The notes beneath the pieces are model-generated. The model saw only the letters and a list, made by a program, of their open reading frames with translations, did no database searches and had not been told where the DNA came from. 64,000 bases of DNA from contig JAFDVP010000001.1 in the NCBI GenBank assembly GCA_018268895.1, positions 1,550,001 to 1,614,000 of the forward strand, read 5' to 3'. Each line of letters begins with the position of its first letter. The first letter of the stretch is position 1. Position numbers and translations under genes: made by a program. Below are positions 35,490 through 45,144 of the stretch, one piece after another. This DNA comes from Acidobacteriota bacterium (lineage in GTDB: Bacteria > Acidobacteriota > Terriglobia > Terriglobales > Acidobacteriaceae).

Positions 35490-36722
35490 ATGCTGACACG
35501 ATCTGTGTCGATTGCACTGCGGATCGCTGCCTCGGTTCCGTTCCTGTGTTTTATCTTCACCGGCTGCCAGGTGCAACGTGTAGTGGCAACCGCGCCGCCG
35601 ACCGCTTCTGTGAGCCAGGTCCAGCGAAGGGATATCTCAAACACTTTGACCGTGGCGGGCGAGTTTCAGCCGTATCAAGAGGTTGAACTGCATGCAAAGG
35701 TTTCGGGATACATTCGCAAGATCAACGTCGACATTGGCGATCGGGTCAGGCAAGGGCAGATCATTGCAACGCTCGAAGTGCCGGAACTGAGCGCGCAGGT
35801 AGTGGCTGCCCAGGCACAGGTACGTCATAGCCAGTCAGAGATCGCACGCGCGCAGAACAATGTCAACCTGGCCCAGGCCAATCATGTTGCGCTGCATGCA
35901 GCATTTACCCGCCTGTACGAAGCATCAAAACAACGGCCGGGATTGATAGCCGAACAGGAACTGGATGATGCCCGTGCAAAGGACCAGGATGCAGAAGCCC
36001 GAATTGGTGTTGCAAAATCCACCCTCGATGCGGCAAAAGAGCAGCTTGGCATCTCTCAGGCAGAGGGCCAGCGGGTGCAATCGCTTAAGGACTACTCCGT
36101 TGTAACCGCGCCCTTCAATGGCGTCGTTACGATGCGTTATGCCGATGTCGGCTCGCTAATCCAGGCCGGCACCGCCTCCAATACCCAATCGATGCCCGTC
36201 GTGCGAGTGGCACAAAGCGATCTCCTTCGCCTTCGCATGCCCATACCCGAGGTGGACGTTCCCTTCATCAGGATTGGCGGCAATGTTACGATCCTGCTGC
36301 AATCGACAGGAAAGCAGATTGAAGGAAAGATCATTCGATTTACACGCGAACTCAACTCGTCCACACGAACCATGCTCGCGGAGGTTGATGTTCCAAACAC
36401 TGATCAGGCACTCAGCACCGGCATGACGGCAGAAGTGACAATCGTCCTTCAGGAGCAAAAAGACGCCCTCAGTGTACCGGCAGGTGCAATCGCCAAAGCG
36501 GCCGACGGTAGCTCCTATGTGTTGGCTGTAAACGCAGCCAATCGAGTGGAGAAGATTCCTATCGTGCTGGGAATTCAAGGCCCGGAGTGGGTACAGATTA
36601 CCCACGGCCTTCAAGAGCGGCAGTTGGTCATTGTCTCGGCGCAGGCGAATTATCGGCCTGGACAACTTGTCGTTCCGAAGCAAAGCACCATCAGCATGCC
36701 AGGCGAAGGAGGAGCATCGTAA
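35490..36722 (+). CDS. RND efflux periplasmic adaptor (HlyD/AcrA family), lipoprotein
   Basis: 410 residues from ATG 35490 (AGGTG upstream). A lipoprotein signal ends FIFTGC. The adaptor shows a lipoyl half-motif (ELHAKVSGYIRKINVDIGDRVRQGQIIATL), a coiled-coil hairpin (about 85-185), the second lipoyl half (VVTAPFNGVVTMRYADVGSL) and the beta-barrel domain. It links the inner-membrane pump to the outer-membrane channel. The stop TAA overlaps the pump start by one base (TAATG). Confidence 0.93.
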   Translation: MLTRSVSIALRIAASVPFLCFIFTGCQVQRVVATAPPTASVSQVQRRDISNTLTVAGEFQPYQEVELHAKVSGYIRKINVDIGDRVRQGQIIATLEVPELSAQVVAAQAQVRHSQSEIARAQNNVNLAQANHVALHAAFTRLYEASKQRPGLIAEQELDDARAKDQDAEARIGVAKSTLDAAKEQLGISQAEGQRVQSLKDYSVVTAPFNGVVTMRYADVGSLIQAGTASNTQSMPVVRVAQSDLLRLRMPIPEVDVPFIRIGGNVTILLQSTGKQIEGKIIRFTRELNSSTRTMLAEVDVPNTDQALSTGMTAEVTIVLQEQKDALSVPAGAIAKAADGSSYVLAVNAANRVEKIPIVLGIQGPEWVQITHGLQERQLVIVSAQANYRPGQLVVPKQSTISMPGEGGAS

Positions 36723-39700
36723 TGTCCTCCTTCGCAATTAAGTATCCGTTTTTCATCCTGATGATGTGTCTGTTTGTGATGGTGGTCGGCATCACAGCAG
36801 TAACAAGCATGCCGGTCGATCTGTTTCCCGGCGTCAACATTCCAGTCGTCGTCGTGGCGACGTTCTATGCGGGAATGCCTCCACAGCAAATCGAATCTGA
36901 TATCACCAACAGCTATGAGCGGTTCTTCACGCTGGGTAGCGGCATCGACCACATTGAATCGCGCTCTTTGCCCGGCGTAAGCCTTATCAAGATTTACTTT
37001 CAGCCCGGTACAGATGCAAACGCAGCAGTCAGCAATATCTCTAACCTTGCGATGGCCAACCTGAGGCGGTTGCCGCCGGGCACTCTTCCGCCGGTCGTTC
37101 TGAAGTTCGATGCCGCCAATCTTCCCGTATGTCTCATCACACTGAAGGGCCAGGGCCTGAACCAAACACAATTGAAGGACCTGGCACAGTTCACTGTGCG
37201 CAATCAGGTAGCCAATGTTCCCGGAGCATCCGTTCCGCAACCCTATGGCGGGCGCTACCGCCAGATCATGGTCTACGTCGATCCGATCAAACTCGAAGCT
37301 CACCAGATGAGCGTCATGGATGTAGTCGATTCGTTGAACAAGTCGAACCTCATCCTTCCGGCGGGCGATGTGCGCATCGGCATGAAGGACTACAACATCT
37401 ACGCCAACAGTCAGGTACCAGTGGTAGATCAAATCAACGATCTCCCTCTGAAGACAGTTGGCAACGCTTCAGTCATGGTCGCCGATATCGGCAAGGCAGT
37501 TGACGGAGGCCAATTACAAACCAACATCGTTCGCGTAGACGGCCAGCACTCCGTCTACATCCCGGTGCTCAAACAAGGTGGAAATTCCAACACCATCACG
37601 ATTGTCAACGGCGTAAAGAAAGCTGTCAGTGAATTGCTCGACATACCCTCCGTCTTGAAGACAGACGTAGTATTCGATCAATCTGCGTTTGTAAAGATCG
37701 CCGTGAAGAACGTAATCAACGAAGGGACCATAGGTCTCGCTCTCACTGCGTTGATGATCCTTCTCTTTCTCGGAAACGTGCGCGCAACGATTGCAGTCCT
37801 GATATCCATCCCCATCTCGGTCCTGGCCACCTTTCTAGGTCTCAATTTTGATGGAAGCTCGATCAACACGATGGTGCTCGGCGGACTTGCGCTTGCACTG
37901 TCTCGCCTCATCGATAACTCGGTTGTGGTGCTCGAAAACATCTTCCGCCATATGGAGATGGGAGAGTCTCCTACCGAAGCTTCGATCAAGGGCGGCGCGG
38001 AGGTACAGCTCGCTGTGCTGGCTGCGACCGTCAGCACCAGCATTGTCTTCTTTCCCGTTCTCATGCTCTACGGTGTTAGCAAGTACCTTTTCACGGCGCT
38101 GGCCCTGGCAGTCGTTATCGCTCTCTTCGCGTCGTACTTCGTAGCCATGACTGTAGTACCCCTCTTTTGCTCGTTGTTCATCACAATCGACCCAAGTCAT
38201 GTAGGACACGTGCCGTCGGAAAAACAGATCCAGGATGCTGCCCCCAATCAACGAAACATCCGCTTCTTCCGAGTCATCGTGGACAAATTCAATCTAGTAT
38301 TCCGCAGACTCGAGGGCTGGTACATCTCTAAAGTCAATGCAGCACTTCACAATGCCGGCATGGTCACGGCTCTTATTAGCCTCGCTGTTTTGATTAGCTT
38401 CGCAGCATACCCAATCCTGGGGAAGGCCTTCTTTCCGCGAACCGACCCCGGTCAATTCGTTGTGAATGTAAAAGTGCCAGCCGGCACGCGAATCGAAGTG
38501 ACCGACGACTATGTCTCAAAGATGGAACAGGACATTCGCAGCGTGGTATCACCGGAAGATTTGAATATGATCGTCTCTAATATCGGCATCACACCCGATC
38601 TGTCCGCTATTTATACATCCAACTCCGGCATGCACACGGCTTTTATCCAGGTCAGCCTGAAGGAGGACCATAAAACGGGAAGTTACGCCTACATGCAGAA
38701 GGTACGCGAGAAACTGGCCGCTGACTTTCCAGATGTGTCTGCATACTTCCAGGCTGGTGGACTTGTCGATTCTGTCGTCAATCAGGGAAAGCCGGCGCCA
38801 ATCGATATTCAAATAGGTGGACGGGATTTGAAGGAAGCTTATGCTCTCGCGAAAAGCGCTGCGGCACAGATCAGGCAGCTATCCTCAGTCAACGATGTGC
38901 TCGTACCGCAAGACCTCGACTACCCCGGACTGGAATTGAATATCAACAGGCCACAGACGGCTCTTCTAGGAATTACCCCTAAGGATGTCGTAGGCAATGT
39001 AATCACCGCCCTGACGTCGGACGGCATGATCGCACCGAGTTTCTGGGTCGATCCTAAGAGCGGCAACAGTTACATGCTGACCGTGCAGTACCCGGAAAAT
39101 CAGATCCAGACTCTTACAGATTTTCGACAAATCCCACTGCGCTCTCCCAACGGTCTGCATACAACTCCGCTGCAATCGGTGGCAAGCGTTAAGGAGATTA
39201 ACACGCCAACTGAAGTGGACCACTATCAACTTCGGCGAGTGATTGATATCTACGTCATGCCAAAGTCAGAAAGTCTCAACGCCGTCGAGAAGCAGGTTCA
39301 ATCCATTGTTGATCGGATGGACAAACCGGGTGGAATTACAGTCAACATTCGCGGAACGATTCGCGATATGCAGGAATCCTTTACCAGCTTTGGCATTGGC
39401 CTTCTTCTCGCGGTTGTTCTTGTTTATCTCATCCTGATGGCACAATTTGCTTCATTTTCTGACCCGTTTATTATCCTGCTGGCCATACCTCCGGGCATCT
39501 CCGGAGCGCTTATCTTTCTTTGGGCTACTGGCTCGACCTTGAACGTCATGTCCTTGATGGGCCTTGTGATGACCGCGGGAATCGCAGTTTCAAACAGCAT
39601 TCTGATCGTCGAATTCACAGGTACTTTGCGCAAGCAAGGCAAGTCGATACGCGAAGCGCTGATTGAATCCTGCAAAGCGCGTTTACGTCCCATCTTGATG

Positions 39701-39898
39701 ACAAGCCTGGCAACCATCCTGGGCATGATTCCGATGGCGCTCGCGCTGGAACCGGGAAGCGAACAGTATGCCCCACTGGCCCGAGCCATCCTGGGAGGAC
39801 TAACCGTCTCAGTGGTCGTCACTATTTTTCTTGTGCCAACGGCATATCTGCTTATCCACCGGAATGATGACCAGCTTGTGAGTCAAGGCGAGGCTTGA
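36722..39898 (+). CDS. RND efflux pump, AcrB/MdtB family
   Basis: 1058 residues, twelve membrane segments and two large periplasmic loops. N-terminal SSFAIKYPFFILMMCLFVMV and SMPVDLFPGVNIPVVVVATFY are typical. In membrane segment 4, where proton-driven AcrB has two aspartates, the sequence is SRLIDNSVVVLEN: Asp398 then Asn399. This changes the usual proton relay, though similar variants occur in acidobacterial homologues as I recall. No heavy-metal (CusA-type) motifs are seen, so a hydrophobe/drug or lipid-like substrate is likely. Coupled to the adaptor upstream and TolC downstream. Confidence 0.93.
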   Translation: MSSFAIKYPFFILMMCLFVMVVGITAVTSMPVDLFPGVNIPVVVVATFYAGMPPQQIESDITNSYERFFTLGSGIDHIESRSLPGVSLIKIYFQPGTDANAAVSNISNLAMANLRRLPPGTLPPVVLKFDAANLPVCLITLKGQGLNQTQLKDLAQFTVRNQVANVPGASVPQPYGGRYRQIMVYVDPIKLEAHQMSVMDVVDSLNKSNLILPAGDVRIGMKDYNIYANSQVPVVDQINDLPLKTVGNASVMVADIGKAVDGGQLQTNIVRVDGQHSVYIPVLKQGGNSNTITIVNGVKKAVSELLDIPSVLKTDVVFDQSAFVKIAVKNVINEGTIGLALTALMILLFLGNVRATIAVLISIPISVLATFLGLNFDGSSINTMVLGGLALALSRLIDNSVVVLENIFRHMEMGESPTEASIKGGAEVQLAVLAATVSTSIVFFPVLMLYGVSKYLFTALALAVVIALFASYFVAMTVVPLFCSLFITIDPSHVGHVPSEKQIQDAAPNQRNIRFFRVIVDKFNLVFRRLEGWYISKVNAALHNAGMVTALISLAVLISFAAYPILGKAFFPRTDPGQFVVNVKVPAGTRIEVTDDYVSKMEQDIRSVVSPEDLNMIVSNIGITPDLSAIYTSNSGMHTAFIQVSLKEDHKTGSYAYMQKVREKLAADFPDVSAYFQAGGLVDSVVNQGKPAPIDIQIGGRDLKEAYALAKSAAAQIRQLSSVNDVLVPQDLDYPGLELNINRPQTALLGITPKDVVGNVITALTSDGMIAPSFWVDPKSGNSYMLTVQYPENQIQTLTDFRQIPLRSPNGLHTTPLQSVASVKEINTPTEVDHYQLRRVIDIYVMPKSESLNAVEKQVQSIVDRMDKPGGITVNIRGTIRDMQESFTSFGIGLLLAVVLVYLILMAQFASFSDPFIILLAIPPGISGALIFLWATGSTLNVMSLMGLVMTAGIAVSNSILIVEFTGTLRKQGKSIREALIESCKARLRPILMTSLATILGMIPMALALEPGSEQYAPLARAILGGLTVSVVVTIFLVPTAYLLIHRNDDQLVSQGEA

Positions 39899-39899
39899 G

Positions 39900-41309
39900 A
39901 TGAAGCAACATTTCACATTGAATCTGCTATGCGCCATTGTTTTATTTATCAGCAAGCCGGTGCTGGCGCAAAACACGTCCGTTCCATTGCCTAATGCTCC
40001 GGAAGCTCTGTTCTCCCAAACGGCACAACAGACCACTCCTACACCATTCCCGACAACTTCTGCCAGGCCGCCCGAGGTCGCACCCAAGCCATTAACTCGC
40101 GAGGATGCCGAAAAGATTGCTCTGGCCAACAACCCACGTATCCAGTTAGCGCAGCTTCTTGCAAGAGTACAACATCAAGCCGTTCGAGAAAGACAGGCCG
40201 ATGAATTGCCTAATATGTCCGGGAGCCTCACTGCGGTCGCAGCCAATGACGGCAGCAGAATATCTAGTGCGCCACTAACGGCCTCACGATTACTGGAGCA
40301 TGCCGGAATGGGTGTCCAGATGAATCAACTCATTACCGACTTCGGTAGAACCCCCAACCTTGTAGCTTCTTCAAAATTAATGGAGAAAGCACGGACATCT
40401 GACGCGGAAGCGAGCCGCGAGGATATCGTCCTTGCAACCGATCAGGTGTTCTATCAGGTCATTGAGGCGCAGGAGACGGTAAAAGTCGCGATGCAAACCG
40501 TCGCGGCGCGGCAGGCCTTAGTTGATCAGGTAAGCGCACTCACATCATCAAAGCTGAGATCCGAACTGGATCTCAGCTTTGCCAAGGTCAATCTATCGCA
40601 GGCAAAACTGCTTCTTCTCAATGCCCAGAATGAACTGGATGCATCTAGGGCCGCATTTAGTGCAGTGCTTGGATACGGCACGCTTATCGATGTTACGCTC
40701 GTTGACGATATAGGCGCTCTGCCACCACTCGCATCCAATCCAGACGTGCTCATTGCTGAAGCAATCCAGAACCGCCCGGACCTCCAGTCTTTGAAATACG
40801 CAGAGCAGGCTGCGCAAAAGTTTAGCGCAGCACAACACAGATTATTGCTCCCCACCATCAGCGCGCTCGGCGTTGTTGGCGCCACTCCAGTCGGCTCTCC
40901 TCAGTACTTCACCGGCGACTGGTATGGCGCCATCGGTGGGAACATCAATATCCCAATTTTCAATGGATTTCGATTTACCGCACAGGCCGCGCAAGCGTCG
41001 CTACAAGCGCAGGCAGCAGTAGAGCAGACTCGTTTGCTTCACAATCAGGTTGTGCGGGACGTGCGAACCGCGTGGCTCAATGCAAACACTTCACTCCAGA
41101 AGGTAACCGTTACGACTGAGCTGCTCGCTCAAACAAACACAGCGATGGAACTAGCGAAAACACGATATGATCTGGGACTCAGTTCCATCGTCGAGCTAAG
41201 TCAGGCAGAACTCCAGCAGATAGAAGCCGCGATTGGAAATGCAAATGCCGTGGCTCAATACAAATTTGCAATCGCTGCAATCCGCTTCCAGACTGGCGTG
41301 CGGCCATAA
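39900..41309 (+). CDS. TolC family outer-membrane efflux protein
   Basis: 469 residues, one base after the pump gene. Signal peptide LNLLCAIVLFISKPVLA. Two outer-membrane-efflux repeats follow: LTREDAEKIALANNPRIQLA in the first and a second around EAIQNRPDLQSLKYAEQAAQ, with NIPIFNGFRFTAQAAQASLQ and TRYDLGLSSIVELSQAELQQ. This is the exit duct of the tripartite pump with the two preceding genes. Confidence 0.93.
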   Translation: MKQHFTLNLLCAIVLFISKPVLAQNTSVPLPNAPEALFSQTAQQTTPTPFPTTSARPPEVAPKPLTREDAEKIALANNPRIQLAQLLARVQHQAVRERQADELPNMSGSLTAVAANDGSRISSAPLTASRLLEHAGMGVQMNQLITDFGRTPNLVASSKLMEKARTSDAEASREDIVLATDQVFYQVIEAQETVKVAMQTVAARQALVDQVSALTSSKLRSELDLSFAKVNLSQAKLLLLNAQNELDASRAAFSAVLGYGTLIDVTLVDDIGALPPLASNPDVLIAEAIQNRPDLQSLKYAEQAAQKFSAAQHRLLLPTISALGVVGATPVGSPQYFTGDWYGAIGGNINIPIFNGFRFTAQAAQASLQAQAAVEQTRLLHNQVVRDVRTAWLNANTSLQKVTVTTELLAQTNTAMELAKTRYDLGLSSIVELSQAELQQIEAAIGNANAVAQYKFAIAAIRFQTGVRP

Positions 41310-41355
41310 CAATATGGCCTGTTTCGTTCCGCTAACTTCATTCCGAGGGATTGCG

Positions 41356-42270
41356 ATGGCTGAAAACTCAACAGATTCGATCTTTGAATTCCAATCAATC
41401 GTTTTTGCAACAGACTTCTCACCTGCATCTCAAAATGCAGGCTGCTATGCATCTGCGCTATCCATACACTTCCGAGCACAGCTCGTCGTGGTTCATGCGT
41501 TTACCCTCCATCAGGCTGCACTGGAAGTGGAAATGGAGAAGCAGAAGGAGAGCCATCAACGCATCGTCTTGAATCAGGATTTACTGCTCGCTGCGCAATC
41601 TCTGAAAGGCGGCAAGGGAGAAACAGAAGCAGTTCTAGTTGAGGGAGACCCCCAGGAGGTCATTCCCGCCTTCGCACAACTGAGGCGTTCGGCTCTGATC
41701 GTTACGGGCACACATGGCGGCGGGTCAATTGACCGCCTTTTGCTCGGCTCGACATCTGAAGGGATTCTGCGCCATTCAAGCGGTCCGGCCTTTATTGTTG
41801 GGCCCAGGGTCAGCCAACTCGCCAATGAAAATCTAACGATCGGAAGAATACTCTACGCAACCGACTGCTCCGCTGAGTCCGCGCACGCAGCCTCGCTTGC
41901 TATCGCGCTGGCCAACTCCTTCTCAGCGGAACTCGATGTCCTCCATGTCCTGCATTCGCATGAAGTCGATCGTCCGGAACAGATAAGTCGACTTCAAGAG
42001 TATTTCTATGGAGCTGTCGGGAAGATCATTCCATCCGAGGCCACGAACGTATGCCAACCACATACATTTATCAGCGAAGGCTCTACAGACTCCCAGATTC
42101 TCGCTCATGTTAAAAGCAGACAGATTGATTTACTGGTTCTGGGACTCCGCCGAAATCGTCACCTTGGTATGCAGAATCATACGTCAGGCGTTTTCCCTAT
42201 CATTATTGAAGCAAGTTGTCCTGTCGTTACATCCCCTTTTGGGTCGGTTTACCCCCTTGAGACTAGGTAA
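41356..42270 (+). CDS. tandem universal stress protein (two UspA domains)
   Basis: 304 residues from ATG 41356 (CGAGGGA upstream). Domain 1 (about 12-155): SIVFATDFSPASQNAG and the ATP-binding loop GTHGGGSIDRLLLGSTSEGI. Domain 2 (about 165-300): ILYATDCSAESAHAASLAIA and LLVLGLRRNRHLGM.. with a degenerate loop, so ATP binding there is doubtful. A cytoplasmic stress response role. It follows the efflux operon by 46 bp and may be co-transcribed. Confidence 0.92.
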   Translation: MAENSTDSIFEFQSIVFATDFSPASQNAGCYASALSIHFRAQLVVVHAFTLHQAALEVEMEKQKESHQRIVLNQDLLLAAQSLKGGKGETEAVLVEGDPQEVIPAFAQLRRSALIVTGTHGGGSIDRLLLGSTSEGILRHSSGPAFIVGPRVSQLANENLTIGRILYATDCSAESAHAASLAIALANSFSAELDVLHVLHSHEVDRPEQISRLQEYFYGAVGKIIPSEATNVCQPHTFISEGSTDSQILAHVKSRQIDLLVLGLRRNRHLGMQNHTSGVFPIIIEASCPVVTSPFGSVYPLETR

Positions 42271-42323
42271 CTCAAGTGGCGTACGCCATAGACCCGCCTG
42301 TAGGACGCGACAGCCCTATCTGT

Positions 42324-42692
42324 TCATTGCAAAAGCACATCTTTCAAAACCACTGCATCGTTATGTTCCTGGTCATGGGCGCCATAAACAAGCGTTACAG
42401 TCTTCGTTTTCGCCAAATCGCGAATCTGTCCAAGCGCTTCTTTGTGTTGTTCAAGCTCGACTTTGTAGCGCCGTTGAAACTCCAGCCAGCGCGTTGGATC
42501 ATGACCGAACCATTTTCGCAATTCGGTACTCGGGGCAATGCTCTTCATCCAATCGTCAAGAGCGGCTCGCTCTTTACTCAGTCCACGGGGCCAGAGTCGA
42601 TCGATAAGAATACGCACACCGTCGCCCGGCGACGCCGGTTCATAAGCGCGCTTCAACCGAAGATGCGACGCTGGAAACGATGACTTACTCAT
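42324..42692 (-). CDS. DUF488 family protein
   Basis: 122 residues, start ATG 42692 preceded by GGAGG. The family core is clear: DGVRILIDRLWPRGLSKERAA region, then WMKSIAPSTELRKWFGHDP, WLEFQRRYKVEL and VTLVYGAHDQEHNDAVVL. Function not established for the family. Convergent with the stress protein gene; the 53-bp gap contains a 12-bp palindrome TGGCGTACGCCA (42277-42288). Confidence 0.92.
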   Translation of the reverse strand: MSKSSFPASHLRLKRAYEPASPGDGVRILIDRLWPRGLSKERAALDDWMKSIAPSTELRKWFGHDPTRWLEFQRRYKVELEQHKEALGQIRDLAKTKTVTLVYGAHDQEHNDAVVLKDVLLQ

Positions 42693-42814
42693 TTTGCCTC
42701 CAGTTCAAACGTCAGCTCCGCTTTAAGACCCTCTAAAACACACCCCAGGGTGGCAACTATTAGACCGGCGAACTCGCGAGACGGTACAACAAGTCGTATC
42801 GCCCGCGTCCGCTT

Positions 42815-43042
42815 TCACTGCCCCGAGCGCGATACAAGCAACTTAAGAGCACCGCCCTTGTGGGCGGCAATGTGATCCGTCTTATCGCTTTTGATCTCAT
42901 ATTGTGGGTCTGTCTTCGAGGCATGATGCACATACCCCTTATAGTTAAAATCGGCAGTGTGAATCGCGATAATGGTTCCCGACACAAAGCCTGCCTCCGA
43001 ATTCCAACAAACATGATCACCAACTTTGAACACCTTTGCCAC
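42815..43042 (-). CDS. DUF2945 / HVA1 TUDOR-like small protein
   Basis: 75 residues. GTG 43042 is chosen because AAAGGAG lies eight bases upstream and the conserved start AKVFKVGDHVCWNSEAG begins there; an extended frame upstream is not supported. The rest, VSGTIIAIHTADFNYKGYVH and HASKTDPQYEIKSDKTDHIA, matches the small TUDOR-like family. Role unknown. Divergent from the DyP gene. Confidence 0.88.
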   Translation of the reverse strand: MAKVFKVGDHVCWNSEAGFVSGTIIAIHTADFNYKGYVHHASKTDPQYEIKSDKTDHIAAHKGGALKLLVSRSGQ

Positions 43043-43137
43043 CTTTACTCCTTTCAGATGTTTCGGATACAACGGTAGGCGTGCCCCATAACTCTGATGC
43101 GTGTCATCATATGTCATAGATGCAGGAAAACTGATCG

Positions 43138-44205
43138 ATGAACATCTCAAAAGCATTAAACGAAGCAGTTCAACCTCAGCCTGTGGTTAGCCCTCTGACG
43201 CGCTCGGCCATCTTCCTCGTTCTATCGATCCCACCCGATCGGGCCAATTATCCTGCGCTGCGCTCCTTCTTCACGGACCTTGCAGGTCTTGTGCGTGCCG
43301 TCGAATTTCGGAACGTTGAAGCTGGACTCACATGCGTTGTCGGATTTGGCTCCGATTCCTGGGATGCTCTCTTCGGCTCACCACGCCCCGCCGAACTTCA
43401 TCCCTTTCGTGAGATCCGCTCAGGTGGCCGACATGCAGTTTCTACTCAGGGTGACATTCTGTTTCACATTCGCGCCAAACTGCCTGACCTCTGCTTTGAA
43501 TTGGCTACCCAGATTATGGATGCTCTTGGGGATATGGTTACAGTTGCCGATGAGGTTCATGGTTTTCGTTACTTCGATGATCGCGACCTCCTGGGGTTCG
43601 TCGACGGTACGGAAAACCCGCGAGCGGAAGCCGCACATCAGGCTGCCATCGTCGGCGATGAAGACCCGGCATTTGCGGGTGGAAGTTATGTCATCGTCCA
43701 GAAGTACCTCCATGACATGAAGGGATGGAACGCTCTCCCAGTGGAGACACAGGAGCGCATCATAGGTCGCAAGAAGCTTTCGGATATCGAGCTAAGCAGC
43801 GCCGAAAAGCCTGCATTTGCCCACAATGCACTGACAACGATCGTCGAAGATGGGAAAGAAGCTCAGATTCTGAGAGATAACATGCCCTTCGGCCGGCCGG
43901 GACATGGTGAATTCGGGACGTATTTTATCGGCTATTGCCGCACTCCGCGTATCACGGAAACCATGTTGCAAAACATGTTCGTCGGTAATCCTCCTGGCAA
44001 CTACGATCGTCTTCTTGATTTCACCCAGGCAGTTACCGGCAGCCTGTTTTTTGCGCCTTCTGCAGCGTTTCTCGACAACATCGATACAGGCGACCCCGCT
44101 TCTATTGCATCCGCCACCCCACCTTCACCGAAGGCGCCCGCGGTCTCCGACATAGGGGAGACCTCACTCAAAATAGGATCACTTAAAGGAGAAAACGATG
44201 AATAA
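43138..44205 (+). CDS. DyP-type heme peroxidase, encapsulin cargo
   Basis: 355 residues. The family signature GxxDG is LLGFVDGTENP, followed by FAGGSYVIVQKYLHDM and the C-terminal GHGEFGTYFIGYCRTPRITE. DyP enzymes oxidise dyes and phenolics with hydrogen peroxide. After a low-complexity Pro/Ala linker (about 322-340) the tail reads SDIGETSLKIGSLKGENDE, matching the encapsulin-loading peptide. So the enzyme is packaged inside the shell made by the next gene, which it overlaps by 8 bases. Confidence 0.96.
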   Translation: MNISKALNEAVQPQPVVSPLTRSAIFLVLSIPPDRANYPALRSFFTDLAGLVRAVEFRNVEAGLTCVVGFGSDSWDALFGSPRPAELHPFREIRSGGRHAVSTQGDILFHIRAKLPDLCFELATQIMDALGDMVTVADEVHGFRYFDDRDLLGFVDGTENPRAEAAHQAAIVGDEDPAFAGGSYVIVQKYLHDMKGWNALPVETQERIIGRKKLSDIELSSAEKPAFAHNALTTIVEDGKEAQILRDNMPFGRPGHGEFGTYFIGYCRTPRITETMLQNMFVGNPPGNYDRLLDFTQAVTGSLFFAPSAAFLDNIDTGDPASIASATPPSPKAPAVSDIGETSLKIGSLKGENDE

Positions 44206-45007
44206 CCTGCGTCGAGAACTTGCACCAATTTCAGATGCAGCATGGGTCCAGATTGAGGAAGAGACCAAACGGACAATCAAGAGATACCTTGCTGGCCGGC
44301 GAGTTGTCGACGTCCCTTCATCGGGTGGTACGGCCCTCTCTGGGATTGGGACCGGTCATCTGAAATTGATCCCTGCGTCTGTCGAAGGCATCATTGCAAA
44401 CCAGCGCGAGATCAAGCCCCTCGTCGAATTGCGTGTGCCTTTTGAGTTATCGCGACAGGCAATCGACGATGTGGAGCGTGGATCGAACGATTCCGATTGG
44501 CAGCCAGCGAAGGAGGCAGCAAAGAAGCTTGCGTTTGCAGAAGATCGAGCAATCTTCAATGGATTTCGGGAAGCGGGTATTCAGGGCATTCGGGAATGCA
44601 CCAGTAACCCCATAGAGACACTCCCTGCTGATGTGCGCGATTATCCCGATGCCATCGCACATGCTTTGAGCCAACTACGGCTCGTTGGCGTAAACGGTCC
44701 ATACTCCGTCGTGCTTGGCGCCGATGAGTATACGGCACTCGCCGAAACCCGCGATCACGGTTATCCGGTTCTGGAGCATGTCAAACGTATCGTTGATGGC
44801 AATCTGATCTGGGCGCCGGCAATCGAAGGAGCGTTTGTGATGACGACACGGGGAGGCGATTTCCAGCTCAACATCGGACAGGATGTATCGATCGGCTACC
44901 TCAGCCATAGCGATTCATCTGTGAATCTGTACCTTCAGGAGACATTTGTCTTCCGTGTACTTACCAGCGAAGCCTCAGTAGCAATCACCGCTTCGCACAA
45001 ATCGTAG
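44198..45007 (+). CDS. encapsulin shell protein (family 1)
   Basis: 269 residues, normal for the T=1 HK97-fold shell. Characteristic stretches: NNLRRELAPISDAAWVQIEE, AGRRVVDVPSSGG, NGFREAGIQGI, PYSVVLGADEYTALAETRDHGYPVL and TRGGDFQLNIGQDVSIGYLS. Its ribosome site AAGGAG (44186-44191) lies inside the codons for the cargo peptide of the DyP gene, so the two are translated in tight linkage. The product is a nanocompartment with peroxidase inside, probably for oxidative stress. Confidence 0.96.
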   Translation: MNNLRRELAPISDAAWVQIEEETKRTIKRYLAGRRVVDVPSSGGTALSGIGTGHLKLIPASVEGIIANQREIKPLVELRVPFELSRQAIDDVERGSNDSDWQPAKEAAKKLAFAEDRAIFNGFREAGIQGIRECTSNPIETLPADVRDYPDAIAHALSQLRLVGVNGPYSVVLGADEYTALAETRDHGYPVLEHVKRIVDGNLIWAPAIEGAFVMTTRGGDFQLNIGQDVSIGYLSHSDSSVNLYLQETFVFRVLTSEASVAITASHKS

Positions 45008-45064
45008 TGGGAGGCCACGCCGGCTTCGCATGCACAACGAGCGGCCTAAGCCGAAGGGGCGTTC

Positions 45065-45108
45065 AAAAAAAATGGCGATGCAGACCCAGAGGCTTGGGCT
45101 GCATCGCC
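45065..45108 (-). terminator. strong minus-strand Rho-independent terminator
   Basis: GGCGATGCAG-A-CCCA (45074-45088) pairs with TGGG-CTGCATCGCC (45095-45108), 14 bp with one bulge. On the plus strand it is preceded by eight A, so minus-strand transcripts end in eight U. No intact minus-strand gene ends here. It may be the original terminator of the tRNA-Asp gene, now 11 kb away because of the island. Confidence 0.75.
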
Positions 45109-45144
45109 GCTCTCGTTACGTGTTCGCCGAGAGATTAGAACGTG

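Noticed and set aside
42277..42288. TGGCGTACGCCA palindrome as an operator
   Set aside because: It lies between the 3' ends of convergent genes, with no promoter nearby, so regulation is unlikely.
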